From positions 1-64,000 of the forward strand of contig JALOON010000047.1 in assembly GCA_025454405.1 (NCBI GenBank): DNA of 64,000 nt, given 5' to 3'. The position numbers and the translations under genes are program-made. This document shows positions 29,029-38,277 of the stretch, piece by piece. Each line of letters opens with the position of its first letter. Position 1 is the first letter of the stretch. Origin of the DNA: Oscillatoriaceae cyanobacterium Prado104. GTDB lineage: Bacteria > Cyanobacteriota > Cyanobacteriia > Cyanobacteriales > Microcoleaceae. The notes below the pieces were generated by a model, which had not been told where the DNA came from, did not search any database, and saw only the letters and a program-made list of their open reading frames with translations.

Positions 29029-29247
29029 ATGACCCGACTGATTATGCGAACATCTCAAAATCGATCGAACTTAACAATTTATCAAATGGTAGAGCGGATC
29101 GTGGCATCTGGCAAGCTCACTCGCCGCGAACATTTGATACTGACTTCTGCTATCTTGTCCGATGATAAAATTTCCGAGGAAGACCGCTCTCAAATTAACC
29201 GGATATTTGATTATATCCAAATCGGTCGCCTCAATTTTATTGATTGA
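29029..29247 (+). CDS. Small protein, likely conserved in cyanobacteria
   Basis: The product is about 72 residues if started at 29029, or 67 from MRTSQNRSN at 29044. Its body is SNLTIYQMVERIVASG, then KLTRREHLILTSAILSDD and SEEDRSQINRIFDYIQIG, a charged all-helical protein ending in LNFID. I recall similar short helical proteins in many cyanobacteria but no function. The open frame reaches 28990 through CTGCAACTATTATTG microrepeats, so the upstream Met was rejected. It lies 162 bp before galE on the same strand. Confidence 0.65.
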   Translation: MTRLIMRTSQNRSNLTIYQMVERIVASGKLTRREHLILTSAILSDDKISEEDRSQINRIFDYIQIGRLNFID

Positions 29248-29409
29248 AGTTACAAGTTAACACATTTAGAACTATTTCCAAAGAGGCAAAAAATCGGCGA
29301 GTGCGTTAGGGTCGATCGCCCGCAGGGCAGATTTTGCGAGCTTACGGTTTTTTTCTGTGAGTTCTAAATATAATTGATGGTTGCGATGACACGAGAAGGA
29401 ACAAATAAA

Positions 29410-30414
29410 ATGAGTGCAGAAAAGCCCACTATTTTAGTTACTGGAGGAGCTGGATATATTGGCTCTCACGCAGTGCTAGCCCTGAAACAAGCCGGTTACG
29501 GCGTGGTGATTTTGGATAATTTAGTTTACGGACACAGGGATTTAGCAGAACAGGTTTTGCAAGTAGAGTTGATAGTTGGAGATACGAGCGATCGCTCGTT
29601 GGTAGACAACATATTTGCTACTCACAACATCGCTGCGGTAATGCACTTTTCTGCTTACGCTTACGTGGGCGAATCTGTTACAGACCCAGCCAAATATTAC
29701 CGCAACAATGTCATCGGCACGATCGCGCTTTTAGAAGCGATGCTCGCAGCAGGAGTGAACAAATTTGTATTTTCTTCTACTTGCGCTACCTACGGCGTAC
29801 CGCAGAGAATTCCGCTGACAGAAGACCACCCGCAACATCCGATCAATCCCTACGGTGCTACTAAATTAATGGTAGAACGGATTTTATCTGATTTTGATGC
29901 AGCTTACAATTTTAAGTCTGTTTGTTTCCGCTATTTTAATGCTGCAGGAGCCGATCCGAGCGGCTTGCTGGGAGAGGATCACAACCCAGAAACTCACCTG
30001 ATACCGCTGGTATTGTTTGCAGCTTTGGGGAAACGGGATTCGATCGCAATTTTTGGCACGGATTACGAGACTCCTGACGGTACTTGCATTCGGGATTACA
30101 TTCACGTCAACGATTTAGCATCGGCGCATATTTTGGGATTGGAATACTTGTTAAATGGCGGCAAATCGGATTTCTTTAATTTGGGTAACGGCGGGGGTTT
30201 TTCGGTAAAAGAGGTAATAGAAACAGCGCGTCAAGTAACGGGAAAAGAGATTAAAGCGGTGGAGTGCGAGCGGCGTGCGGGAGACCCCCCTGCTTTGGTT
30301 GGCAGCAGCAAAAAGGCGATCGAAACCCTCGGTTGGTCCCCAGAATATCCCGACATTAAGGATATTATAAGTCACGCTTGGCAGTGGCACCAAAAACGTC
30401 ACGGTCAGGGGTAA
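29410..30414 (+). CDS. galE: UDP-glucose 4-epimerase
   Basis: GalE interconverts UDP-glucose and UDP-galactose. The protein has the NAD-binding TGGAGYIGSHAVLAL, HFSAYAYVGESV, the catalytic FSSTCATYG plus YGATKLMVERIL (Ser/Thr and YxxxK), and RYFNAAGADPSGLLGEDH of the epimerase group. ATG at 29410 was chosen because GAGAAGGA lies about 10 bases upstream, while the ORF opens earlier at 29374. At 334 residues it has the usual length. It could supply UDP-galactose for the neighbouring glycosyltransferases. Confidence 0.94.
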   Translation: MSAEKPTILVTGGAGYIGSHAVLALKQAGYGVVILDNLVYGHRDLAEQVLQVELIVGDTSDRSLVDNIFATHNIAAVMHFSAYAYVGESVTDPAKYYRNNVIGTIALLEAMLAAGVNKFVFSSTCATYGVPQRIPLTEDHPQHPINPYGATKLMVERILSDFDAAYNFKSVCFRYFNAAGADPSGLLGEDHNPETHLIPLVLFAALGKRDSIAIFGTDYETPDGTCIRDYIHVNDLASAHILGLEYLLNGGKSDFFNLGNGGGFSVKEVIETARQVTGKEIKAVECERRAGDPPALVGSSKKAIETLGWSPEYPDIKDIISHAWQWHQKRHGQG

Positions 30415-30482
30415 AATTCGATCGAGTATTTTCGCTATGTAGAGATGGGTAATACTAATTTAATGTGAATTTGCACATATCT

Positions 30483-30567
30483 CGATCCCCCTAAATCCCC
30501 CTTAAAAAGGGGTACTTCAAGAAGCTTCCAGTCCCCCCCTTCTTAAGGGGGGCTAGGGGGGATCGAA
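30483..30567. repeat. Imperfect palindrome of C-rich/G-rich arms
   Basis: ATCCCCCTAAATCCCCCTTAA on the left and TTAAGGGGGGCTAGGGGGGAT on the right form an 85-bp imperfect inverted repeat with internal sub-hairpins. This type of C-rich palindrome is common in filamentous cyanobacteria. It may terminate galE. The 303-bp spacer 30415-30717 holds no gene. Confidence 0.7.
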
Positions 30568-30717
30568 TTCTATGCAGCTTCATAAAAAATTGGTATAAAA
30601 GCAATTTTAGACGATCGAATTTACCCATCTCGGATTTATTCAAAAGCTTTTCGAGCGCGGACTTGAGCTTTGAGGCAGGGGTTGAAATCCCTACCTGAAT
30701 GAGAGGAAGTGCGCCAC

Positions 30718-31662
30718 ATGCAGTCATCTCAAAAAATAATGTTAATCGTAGCTGCTAAATCGGGACAATTAGGCAACAGACTGCTGCTTTTCGCTAATTT
30801 TATTGCTTGGGCGATCGAACATAATTCCACTGTTCTCAATCCGGCATTTGAAGAATATGCAGAATTTTTTACAGGCAGTGCAAACAATTTGTTTTGCTGT
30901 TACCCAGCGCCGTATTTTACAACACCATGTAACAGATTTCTTAGGAGAAAATATTATAAATTTATTAAGTATTTGAGCGACAGACAGCTTTTAAAAACCC
31001 AAGAAATTACCAGGGAAAAACCTTTTAGCTGGACTAGATATCAGGAAATAGAAAAGCTCGATCGCGCTTCAATTGTCTGCTTTAAAGGCTGGCTGTTCCG
31101 AGATGGATGGTTTGTCGAAGACTTGCCCCTGTTGCGCAAGCATGCCGACGCAATCCGATCGTACTTTACACCAACAGAAAAATACCAAATTCAGGTAAAT
31201 AATCTCATTTCAAATCTCAAACATAGCGCAGATATTGTCATCGGAATTCACATCCGTCAAGGAGATTACGATCGGCACCAAAATGGCAGGTATTTTTATT
31301 CGATCGACCAGTATATTGAAGTCATGAATGCAGCAAAACAACTCTTTACAGAAAACAAGATTAAATTTTTAATTTGCTCTAATGTCAAACAAGATCCGAA
31401 GTTATTTAAAGATTTTAACTATGTTTTTAGCAGCGGTCATTTCATCGAAGATATGCATGCTTTAGCCGAGTGCGATTATCTCATCGGTCCGCCTAGCAGT
31501 TATACTATGTGGGCTGCTTTTTACGGGGAAAAACCCCTGTACATGATGAGAGATACCCGCAAAGCAATTAACCTAAAGGATTTTGTATATTTTTACGAAT
31601 GGCAAGGACTTTTTAATTATCGAGATAACTGGAGCGAAAGTTTTTGGGACTGGACGCACTAA
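30718..31662 (+). CDS. GT11-like (alpha-1,2-fucosyltransferase-type) glycosyltransferase
   Basis: The product is about 314 residues. An N-terminal GQLGNRLLLFANFIAWA resembles the G-x-GNxLF start of GT11 enzymes. IVIGIHIRQGDYD corresponds to the donor-binding H-x-R-x-G-DY motif, and MHALAECDYLIGPPSSYTMWA to the late S-x-FS/WA motif. Together they suggest a GDP-fucose-dependent transferase, though overall divergence is high. ATG at 30718 is preferred over GTG at 30709 because GAGAGGA ends about 10 bases before it. It belongs to the glycan stretch along with the GT10-type gene at 39594. Confidence 0.65.
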   Translation: MQSSQKIMLIVAAKSGQLGNRLLLFANFIAWAIEHNSTVLNPAFEEYAEFFTGSANNLFCCYPAPYFTTPCNRFLRRKYYKFIKYLSDRQLLKTQEITREKPFSWTRYQEIEKLDRASIVCFKGWLFRDGWFVEDLPLLRKHADAIRSYFTPTEKYQIQVNNLISNLKHSADIVIGIHIRQGDYDRHQNGRYFYSIDQYIEVMNAAKQLFTENKIKFLICSNVKQDPKLFKDFNYVFSSGHFIEDMHALAECDYLIGPPSSYTMWAAFYGEKPLYMMRDTRKAINLKDFVYFYEWQGLFNYRDNWSESFWDWTH

Positions 31663-31978
31663 CATCAATCTCCGGCGACCCCCCGAACTGGGGCGGGCAC
31701 CGCCCCTACACAAGGAGGGGAAAACCTCTTGAATTCACCTGCTTAAATCAACTTTGTAGGTTGGGTGGCACCAAGTAAAACCCAACAAAACTTAGAGGGT
31801 TAGAGACTCGGATAAAACCAGATTTATCAAAAATCTGAGGCGATTGTTGACATCTCTACAGCGAGCGCATAACTTAGATCGATAGCAGCTCGATCGCATT
31901 TTTTGCATAAATCCTGATGGAACCCAGTAACATAGAATATTGGCTGGTAAATAATTGCTGACTTGCAGGCATTCTGGA
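31663..31978. repeat. 316-bp spacer with dispersed repeats
   Basis: It contains a GGGGCGGGCACCGCCCC palindrome (about 31690-31706) and GTAGGTTGGGTGGCACCAAGTAAAACCCAAC (about 31756), a hairpin of the family that also ends the element at 38055-38249. No coding sequence is seen. Confidence 0.6.
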
Positions 31979-32995
31979 ATGAATGATAGTTTACCGCCGA
32001 TTTATTTTTACATTCCTAAAAATCAGTGGCCGGTGGGAGATTTGCCCCAAATTCCCGAGGAATACGGGCAGTGGATGAGCGATTGGAACAGCAGGTACGG
32101 CAGGGGAAAGTATGACTGGACTTTGCAAACTTACCTTCATTTGAAAAGCGACGGTTTGCTTTGTAAATTAATAGATTTTATCCCAGAATGCGGAATTTTC
32201 ATTTCGCACCGAGATTTTTTACCTCCTAATTTGCAACCGCTGCCAAAGTTGCTGGTTGTTTGCATTAAAGCCGACAGGGAACCGCACCCCTGGGCTCAGT
32301 TGCACGTCGTGCAGAATCATCGAGATGAATTGTTGCAGCGTGAATCCGCTTTATGGCAAAGTTATCCGCTGAGATTTTGGGTGCAGCCGAAGTTAATTCA
32401 GCGCGATCGCGCCCGAGGTTCGCGCTTTGAAAATGCTGCTTTTTTCGGCGTTGCCGGAACTCTCGCACCGGAATTATTGTCGTTAGAATGGAAAGAAAAA
32501 CTCGCTGTTTTGGGTTTGCGGTGGGAGGCGGTAGGATGCGATCGCTGGCAGGATTACAGCGATGTTGATGTAGCAGTTGCTGTTCGGTGTTTTGGCGGCA
32601 ACAATACTTTTGACTCGAAACCTGCCTCGAAATTAATTAATGCTTGGCACGCAGGCATTCCGGCTATTCTCGGCCGCGAATCTGCATATCAAAACGAACG
32701 CAAAAGCGAACTCGATTACATAGAAGTAACTTCAGTAGATCGGGCAATTGGGGCTCTGTTTCGCCTGAAGTACGATCTCGCTTTGCGCCTCGCAATGGTG
32801 GAAAATGGTAAAATTAGAGCGCGGGAAATCAATAATGCGGGCACGATTTTGCAGTGGCGCAATTTTTTGACAGGCACGGCATACCCCGCTTATTATAAAT
32901 GGTGCGAAACTTCGCAGCAGCAGCAACAATTATTTTTTAAACGGCGGTATCTAAGTTTGAAATTCCACCAAGTGCGATCGAGTTTTTTGAGATAG
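31979..32995 (+). CDS. Putative glycosyltransferase (GT-B-like)
   Basis: The product is about 338 residues, starting MNDSLPPIYFYIPKNQWP. The C-terminal half has VDVAVAVRCF, then SKPASKLINAWHAGIPAILG, which fits the nucleotide-sugar-binding half of a GT-B enzyme, where a Lys/Ser-rich turn precedes a helix and a G-x-P-x-I strand. The N-terminal half is not recognisable. ATG at 31979 was chosen over 31955 because MLTCRHSG precedes the natural strand start. The setting among sugar transferases supports the assignment, but the donor is unknown. Confidence 0.6.
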   Translation: MNDSLPPIYFYIPKNQWPVGDLPQIPEEYGQWMSDWNSRYGRGKYDWTLQTYLHLKSDGLLCKLIDFIPECGIFISHRDFLPPNLQPLPKLLVVCIKADREPHPWAQLHVVQNHRDELLQRESALWQSYPLRFWVQPKLIQRDRARGSRFENAAFFGVAGTLAPELLSLEWKEKLAVLGLRWEAVGCDRWQDYSDVDVAVAVRCFGGNNTFDSKPASKLINAWHAGIPAILGRESAYQNERKSELDYIEVTSVDRAIGALFRLKYDLALRLAMVENGKIRAREINNAGTILQWRNFLTGTAYPAYYKWCETSQQQQQLFFKRRYLSLKFHQVRSSFLR

Positions 32996-32997
32996 TA

Positions 32998-33089
32998 GAA
33001 GAAAGAAGGAAGAAGGAAGAAGGAAGAAGGAAGAAGGAAAACTGTCAACTGTCAACTATCAACTGTCAACTATCAACTGTCAACTATTA
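32998..33089. repeat. GAAGGAA and TCAACTG heptamer arrays
   Basis: About 40 bp of GAAGAAGGAAGAAGGAA are followed by six TCAACTG/TCAACTA heptamers running up to the ATG of the next gene, which leaves that gene without a recognisable ribosome site. Confidence 0.75.
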
Positions 33090-33917
33090 ATGAAATTAGC
33101 ATCTCAGGGGTTCATCACTATTTTAACCGGTCTTTACTCTTTTCAAGACTGCGTGCATTTCCTGGCTTCGGTTAGGCAGTTTCACCGCGAACCAATTGTT
33201 GTTTTAATCGATCGAGTTCCGCGGATTTTATATCCCTTACTGCTGGGATTCGGTAATGTAAAATTGTTGCCCGCACCGCCCGACGAAAATCCCGTTTTAG
33301 CTTCGCGGCAAGCTAAGCTGGCTTTGCATGACTGCTCTCCTTTTGAAAAAACTATTTACTTGGATTGCGATATTTGTTTGCTTTCGCCTATAGATGAAGT
33401 GTTTGACTGCCTCGAGCGAGTGGATTTAGTGCTAACAGAGGACGTGCAGCCCGCGATCGAGCGAGCTGCAAATTTATTGAGAGTCAAGCAAGATATTCTG
33501 TCAACTTTGCAATCCGTCGGGTTGCCGTTTCACAAAAATAGCGTTCAATACAATGGGGGATTTATTGCTTTTAGAAACAGCAGCAAAACTCAGGATTTTT
33601 TTCAAAGTTTTAAGAAATATTTCAGTTTAGTATTGGCGAACCAAAACCTGCTACTCTTGAAAGACCAAGGGGCTTTTTCTGCTGCTGTAGAAGAGGTCAA
33701 GCCGCAAATAAAAATCCTGTCACCTGCTTACAACTACCTAGATAAATGGAAAGATGTTTATGGGTTAACCGAACCGATAAAAGTAATGCACTGCACTTAT
33801 CCTTACCGCCCTCAGTATGCTAAGAACGTTACCCGAACGCTGTTTACTAGAATATTCGATCGGGCGGCCAAATTATGTTTGCCCAATCAACTGAACAATC
33901 CTTGGCGTTTAAAATAA
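33090..33917 (+). CDS. Glycosyltransferase, GT-A fold (GT8-like)
   Basis: The 275-residue product has the nucleotide-sugar strand TILTGLYSFQDCVHFL, the DxD metal motif in EKTIYLDCDICLLSPIDEVF, NGGFIAFRNSSKTQDFF, a LKDQGAFSAAVEEV helix and VMHCTYPYRP near the end with a probable metal-binding His. These are GT8-type features, related to but distinct from the enzyme at 26911. The upstream region is heptamer repeats up to the ATG. It is followed by the methyltransferase pseudogene. Confidence 0.75.
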   Translation: MKLASQGFITILTGLYSFQDCVHFLASVRQFHREPIVVLIDRVPRILYPLLLGFGNVKLLPAPPDENPVLASRQAKLALHDCSPFEKTIYLDCDICLLSPIDEVFDCLERVDLVLTEDVQPAIERAANLLRVKQDILSTLQSVGLPFHKNSVQYNGGFIAFRNSSKTQDFFQSFKKYFSLVLANQNLLLLKDQGAFSAAVEEVKPQIKILSPAYNYLDKWKDVYGLTEPIKVMHCTYPYRPQYAKNVTRTLFTRIFDRAAKLCLPNQLNNPWRLK

Positions 33918-33967
33918 TTTGAGCCAATTTACTCGCCAATTTACTCAAGATATCGACAATCCCTGCC

Positions 33968-34672
33968 GTGCAACATTACACAGAATAATTTGACAAATAC
34001 TTGCAAAATAGCACCCGATAATCTGCCCGAGAAATTATCCCGATTGTTTGGGAATTCCTGCAGCCAAAAACAGTAATAGATGTCGGCTGCGGCAGGGGAA
34101 CTTGGCTGTCAGCATTCAAAGAATTTGGTGTCGAATATGTTCTCGCAATATAAGGCAAATGGGTAGCTCCAGAAATGCTAGAAATTCCGACGGAAAATTT
34201 TTTAGTCTGCGATCTAAACCAGCCTTGGCAAATCGACAAACAATTCGATTTAGTTGTTTGCTTAGAAGTAGCGGATCGCTTGCATCCCGAATATGCCAAA
34301 ACATTTGTAAATTCGTTAGTAAAACTGGTAACAGTAATTTTATTTTCTGCAGCAATACCGTTTAAAGGAGGAACAAACCATCTCAACTAACAATAGCCGG
34401 ACTATTGGGATAAACTATTTCAAGAGCAAGGATATGTCGCGATCGACTGCATCCGACCCAAAATCTGGCAAAATGATAAAGTTAAATGGTACTACGCGCA
34501 AAACGCCCTGCTATTTGCCGATCGAGAATACCTAGAAACAAATCAAGCCTTGCAAAAACAGATCGATCGAACCAACATTTTTCAGCTTTCCTTAATTCAC
34601 CCCCAACTTTATTTGCGAACAGCATCCCAAGCAATTAAACTAAGAGAAGATGTCGCAAAATTTTGTCGCTAA
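33968..34672 (+). pseudogene. SAM-dependent methyltransferase with five in-frame stops
   Basis: From a GTG at 33968 one frame runs 234 codons to the TAA at 34670, with clear class I methyltransferase content: SAREIIPIVWEFLQPKTVID, VGCGRGTWLSAFKEFG, NFLVCDLNQPWQID, FDLVVCLEVADRL, VILFSAAIPFKGGTNH, PDYWDKLFQEQGYVAIDC. It is interrupted by TAA at 33986, 34019, 34151 and 34388 and TAG at 34394. No frameshift is needed anywhere. By comparison with remembered homologues, the stops replace Glu, Gln, Asp, Glu and Trp (QWPDYW). It is a dead gene unless stops are read through. It lies between two glycosyltransferases. Confidence 0.88.
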
Positions 34673-34774
34673 CCGCTCCCCGGATTTACCTAAAAAAACC
34701 CTGTTAGCTTTGCCAAACTTGACAAAAGCTCGGTTAAGTAGGAAAATAAAACAAATTTTAAAAAAAAATTACAA

Positions 34775-35932
34775 GTGAAAGTTTCATTAGTTACGGGCGA
34801 CCTATCGGGAGGAGGGACAATTCGAGCTTTTCTACTAGCTCAAGTCCTGGCTAAACTTCACTGCGAAGTAGAAGTAGTCGGATTCCAGTTTGGCAAGGAA
34901 TTGTACGCTATTCCCCCTAAAAACATCCCAGTACGTGGGGTTTCCGGGCGGAAATATCCAGAGTTTTTGATGGCAGTTCGAGAAATTTGGGATCGCATAG
35001 ACGGAGATCTAATTTATGCAGTCAAACCCAAACCTACAAGTTTTGGTTTATCGCTGCTCAAAAAACTGCAAACTCGCCGCCGAGTCATTTTAGATATAGA
35101 CGATTGGGAACTTAGCTGGTACGGCGGAGACGATTGGAAATACCGCCCATCTCTCAAACAATTTTATCGAGATATTGTCAAAAAACACGGTCAGTTAAGA
35201 GAACCAGATCACCCCTTATACGTTAAGTGGATGGAAAGTTTAATTTCTCGGGCAGATGCAGTTACTGTAGATACCGAGTTTTTAAAACAGCGTTTTGGCG
35301 GGATGTATTTACCTAACGGCAAAGACACGGAAATGTTCGACCCCAGTAAATACGATCCGGAATTGAGCCGGCAGCGTTACGGCCTTTCCGGGTATAGAAT
35401 TTTAATGTTTCCCGGCGCGCCCCGCCCTCACAAAGGTGTTGAGGATGTTTTGATGGCTCTTGAACAGTTAAATGAGCCGGATTTAAAGTTAGCGATCGTG
35501 GGGGGAAGTCCCTATGATGATTATGATGATAAACTTGTGAAACAATGGGAGCGTTGGATTGTGAAAATACCTAAATTTCCTGTCGAGATGATGCCAGAAA
35601 TTGTAGCGGCGGCTCACATTGTCGTCGTTCCCCAGCGAGACACTCTCACAGCCGCCGCTCAGTTTCCCCTGAAGCTGACAGATGGCATGGCAATGGCTAA
35701 GCCTGTTTTGGCATCGCGAGTGGGAGATATTCCAGAAATTTTAGGCGGCACGGGTTATTTAGTCGATCCGAATTCTCCCGCCCAAATTGCCGAAAAAATT
35801 CAATGGATATTTCAAAATCTACCTGCTGCAAACAGTCAAGGAATGAAAGCTCGCGAAAGATGCGTTGAAAAATACAGCATTCAAGCAATGGCACCCATTC
35901 TTTCGGATCTACTTGCAGGTATATCGAAATAA
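34775..35932 (+). CDS. Glycosyltransferase family 4
   Basis: The product is 385 residues with a GTG start (MKVSLVTGDLSGGGTIRAFLLAQVLA). It has the GT-B fold: a glycine-rich GDLSGGG acceptor-side loop, a middle VDTEFLKQRFGG and LPNGKDTEMFDP, the strand ILMFPGAPRPHKGVEDVL with the phosphate-binding Lys, and a C-terminal PLKLTDGMAMAKPVLASRVGDIPEIL in place of the usual E-x7-E signature. It probably transfers a hexose in exopolysaccharide or glycolipid synthesis. It precedes the ABC exporter by 86 bp and may be co-transcribed with it. Confidence 0.85.
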   Translation: MKVSLVTGDLSGGGTIRAFLLAQVLAKLHCEVEVVGFQFGKELYAIPPKNIPVRGVSGRKYPEFLMAVREIWDRIDGDLIYAVKPKPTSFGLSLLKKLQTRRRVILDIDDWELSWYGGDDWKYRPSLKQFYRDIVKKHGQLREPDHPLYVKWMESLISRADAVTVDTEFLKQRFGGMYLPNGKDTEMFDPSKYDPELSRQRYGLSGYRILMFPGAPRPHKGVEDVLMALEQLNEPDLKLAIVGGSPYDDYDDKLVKQWERWIVKIPKFPVEMMPEIVAAAHIVVVPQRDTLTAAAQFPLKLTDGMAMAKPVLASRVGDIPEILGGTGYLVDPNSPAQIAEKIQWIFQNLPAANSQGMKARERCVEKYSIQAMAPILSDLLAGISK

Positions 35933-36018
35933 CTATTAACAGAGTGAATGGAGTGATACTAACGATCTGTAATTAACAAAAGTTTCGATTTGCGGTACTG
36001 TTTAGCTGGGAATGCTTC

Positions 36019-38022
36019 ATGTCTGCCAATAAGCTACTCCTAAAATTTGCCAGACGATATCCGGGCAGGATTGTATTGACTGTACTGCTGGGATTTTCTG
36101 GAGCTTTCTTTAACGGTATAAGCACTACTTTGATTGTACCCGTCCTTTTAAGTTTCTTGGACGAAGCGATCGAGTTGCGCGGCGCTCCTGTTTTAATTAA
36201 AACTTTGATGTATCCGTTTGAAGGACTGCCTCAAAATCATCGTTTGGTATTGATGACGGCCGCCATTGTGATCGCAATTATCTTAAAAAATATTGCAAGT
36301 TATGCCAACACTTTAGTAGCGACTTCTCTGACGCGCTCTCTGACATTCGACCTGCGAGAAGCAGGTTTGCGACTGTTGCTAGAAGTAGATTTAGATTTTT
36401 ATTCTAAAACTAAAGTAGGCGATTTAATTAATAGATTGGGTGGAGAAGTCGGTCGGACTGCTAGCGCAGTTGGCACGGCTATCGGATTGTTTACTACCTC
36501 AATCACTGTTTTAGTTTTTGTGGGTTTATTGCTTTCCATATCGTGGAAACTGACGCTGACATCTACAATTTTGCTAGCGTTAGTCGCTTGGACAAACCAG
36601 CATATTATTATGCGTTCCAAGTATTTCGGTCATCAGTTATCGGAAATGTCCAAAGATTATTCTGTCAGGGTACTGGAAACGATCGGCGGGATTCGGCTGG
36701 TGAAGTCAACGGGCAACGAAGAAAAGGAGTACGATCGGATCAAACACTTAATTCAACGGCGAGAACAAGCAGATTTTCAAGCTCAAGTAAACTATGCAGC
36801 GATCGCCCCAATTAATGAAGTTGTCAATCTGATAGTTATTATTTTAATCGTATTTATAGGCAGGACAATATTCGCCAACGAAATCGAGTCTATTTCTACA
36901 GTATTGCTAACATATTTATTAGTGCTTTTTAGGTTAATTCCCTTGATATCTCAGTTAAACAGTTCTCGCAGTCAATTTGCTAATACATCGGCAAGCGTAG
37001 AGGTAGTCAACGATTTTTTAAGGCGCGAGGGCAAGCCATTTATGCCTAACGGCACCATACCGTACACTAGGTTGCGAACGGGCATTCATTTTAACAACAT
37101 ATCTTTTAGTTATCCCAATCATAAAAATTTAGTTCTTAAAGGCATCGATTTATATTTACCTCAAGGTACTACTTTGGCTTTAGTTGGAAGTTCGGGATCG
37201 GGCAAGTCAACTTTAGCAGATTTGCTGCCGAGATTTTACGATCCTACGGAAGGTAATATCGCGATCGACGGTACGGATTTGCGCGATTTTGAGCTCAAAA
37301 GCCTGCGAAAAGCAATGGGAATTGTCAGCCAAGATACCTTTTTATTTAATGCTTCGGTGCGGGATAACATTGCTTATGCAAGGCAAGACGCAACCGATGA
37401 GGAAATTATCGCAGCGGCGAAGGGAGCAAATGCTTACGAGTTTATCGAACAATTGCCGCAGGGATTGGATACTCAGATTGGCGATCGGGGCGTGATACTA
37501 TCGGGAGGGCAGCGTCAGAGAATTTCTATTGCTCGAGCTTTGTTACAAAATCCGGAAATTTTAATTTTAGACGAGGCTACAAGTTCCCTAGATACTGTTT
37601 CAGAAAAGTACGTCCAAACTGCGATCGAGAAATTAAGCTGCGATCGCACGACATTAGTAATTGCCCACCGCCTTTCAACTGTCCAAAAAGCCGACAAAAT
37701 TGCCGTGATCGATCGGGGACAAATCGTAGAAGTTGGCTGTCACGAAGAATTGCTGACTAAAGGAGGTTACTACACTAGATTGTATTCGATGCAATTTGCC
37801 GAAGAAACCGCTCGCGATGAAGCTTTAATTAGAGGTTCTTACGAAATTCGCACTCGCTTGACGCCGATGATTGCTTTCCTGAAATTGCTAGCTGATGAAA
37901 TGGTAGATTCTCCAGAAGAAAGGGATGAGTTAATTAGAGAATCCTATCATTCTGCTGCTAATATTCTCAAAACTTTAGAATTTATTGAATGTACAATCAA
38001 GCGGCAAGCTACTCAAAAATAG
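36019..38022 (+). CDS. ABC exporter (HepA/MsbA-like) with kinase-DHp-like C-terminal tail
   Basis: This 667-residue half-transporter has a six-helix membrane domain (about 20-330) and an ATPase with Walker A (GSSGSGKSTL), LSGGQRQRISIARALL, Walker B (ILILDEATSSLD) and the H-loop (AHRLST). It resembles polysaccharide/lipid exporters such as HepA of heterocyst-forming cyanobacteria. Residues 594-667 are an extra helical tail with SYEIRTRLTPMIAFLKLLAD. This looks like the HisKA dimerisation helix (SHELRTPL...) with the phospho-His replaced by Tyr608. Position among glycosyltransferases supports glycan or lipid-linked sugar export. Confidence 0.9.
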   Translation: MSANKLLLKFARRYPGRIVLTVLLGFSGAFFNGISTTLIVPVLLSFLDEAIELRGAPVLIKTLMYPFEGLPQNHRLVLMTAAIVIAIILKNIASYANTLVATSLTRSLTFDLREAGLRLLLEVDLDFYSKTKVGDLINRLGGEVGRTASAVGTAIGLFTTSITVLVFVGLLLSISWKLTLTSTILLALVAWTNQHIIMRSKYFGHQLSEMSKDYSVRVLETIGGIRLVKSTGNEEKEYDRIKHLIQRREQADFQAQVNYAAIAPINEVVNLIVIILIVFIGRTIFANEIESISTVLLTYLLVLFRLIPLISQLNSSRSQFANTSASVEVVNDFLRREGKPFMPNGTIPYTRLRTGIHFNNISFSYPNHKNLVLKGIDLYLPQGTTLALVGSSGSGKSTLADLLPRFYDPTEGNIAIDGTDLRDFELKSLRKAMGIVSQDTFLFNASVRDNIAYARQDATDEEIIAAAKGANAYEFIEQLPQGLDTQIGDRGVILSGGQRQRISIARALLQNPEILILDEATSSLDTVSEKYVQTAIEKLSCDRTTLVIAHRLSTVQKADKIAVIDRGQIVEVGCHEELLTKGGYYTRLYSMQFAEETARDEALIRGSYEIRTRLTPMIAFLKLLADEMVDSPEERDELIRESYHSAANILKTLEFIECTIKRQATQK

Positions 38023-38054
38023 TTGACAGTTGACAGTTGACAGATATAATATAC

Positions 38055-38249
38055 GTAGGTTGGGTTGAAGAATGGACCCTCCATTTCATTCCGCCCAACA
38101 CTATCTTATATTATACCAATTTCATAAAGTCATACTACAGATATAATCTGCAACTCCTTGTTCATCAAGGACTTTTAAATTAAATGTGTAGCGCTACTTT
38201 ATGAATTTGGTGTTAGGCGTTGGGTTTCACTACGTTCAACCCAACCTAC
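38055..38249. mobile_element. MITE-like ~195-bp imperfect palindrome
   Basis: The left end GTAGGTTGGGTTGAA matches the right end TTCAACCCAACCTAC as an inverted repeat, and inside it ACCAATTTCATAAAGT pairs with ACTTTATGAATTTGGT (15 of 16). The whole unit is therefore nested inverted repeats and codes for nothing. Partial relatives of the GTAGGTTGGGTTGAA arm are at about 31756 and 55355. It separates the ABC exporter from the next glycosyltransferase. Confidence 0.65.
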
Positions 38250-38277
38250 ACAACTATTAAATGTCAACGGTTTACAA

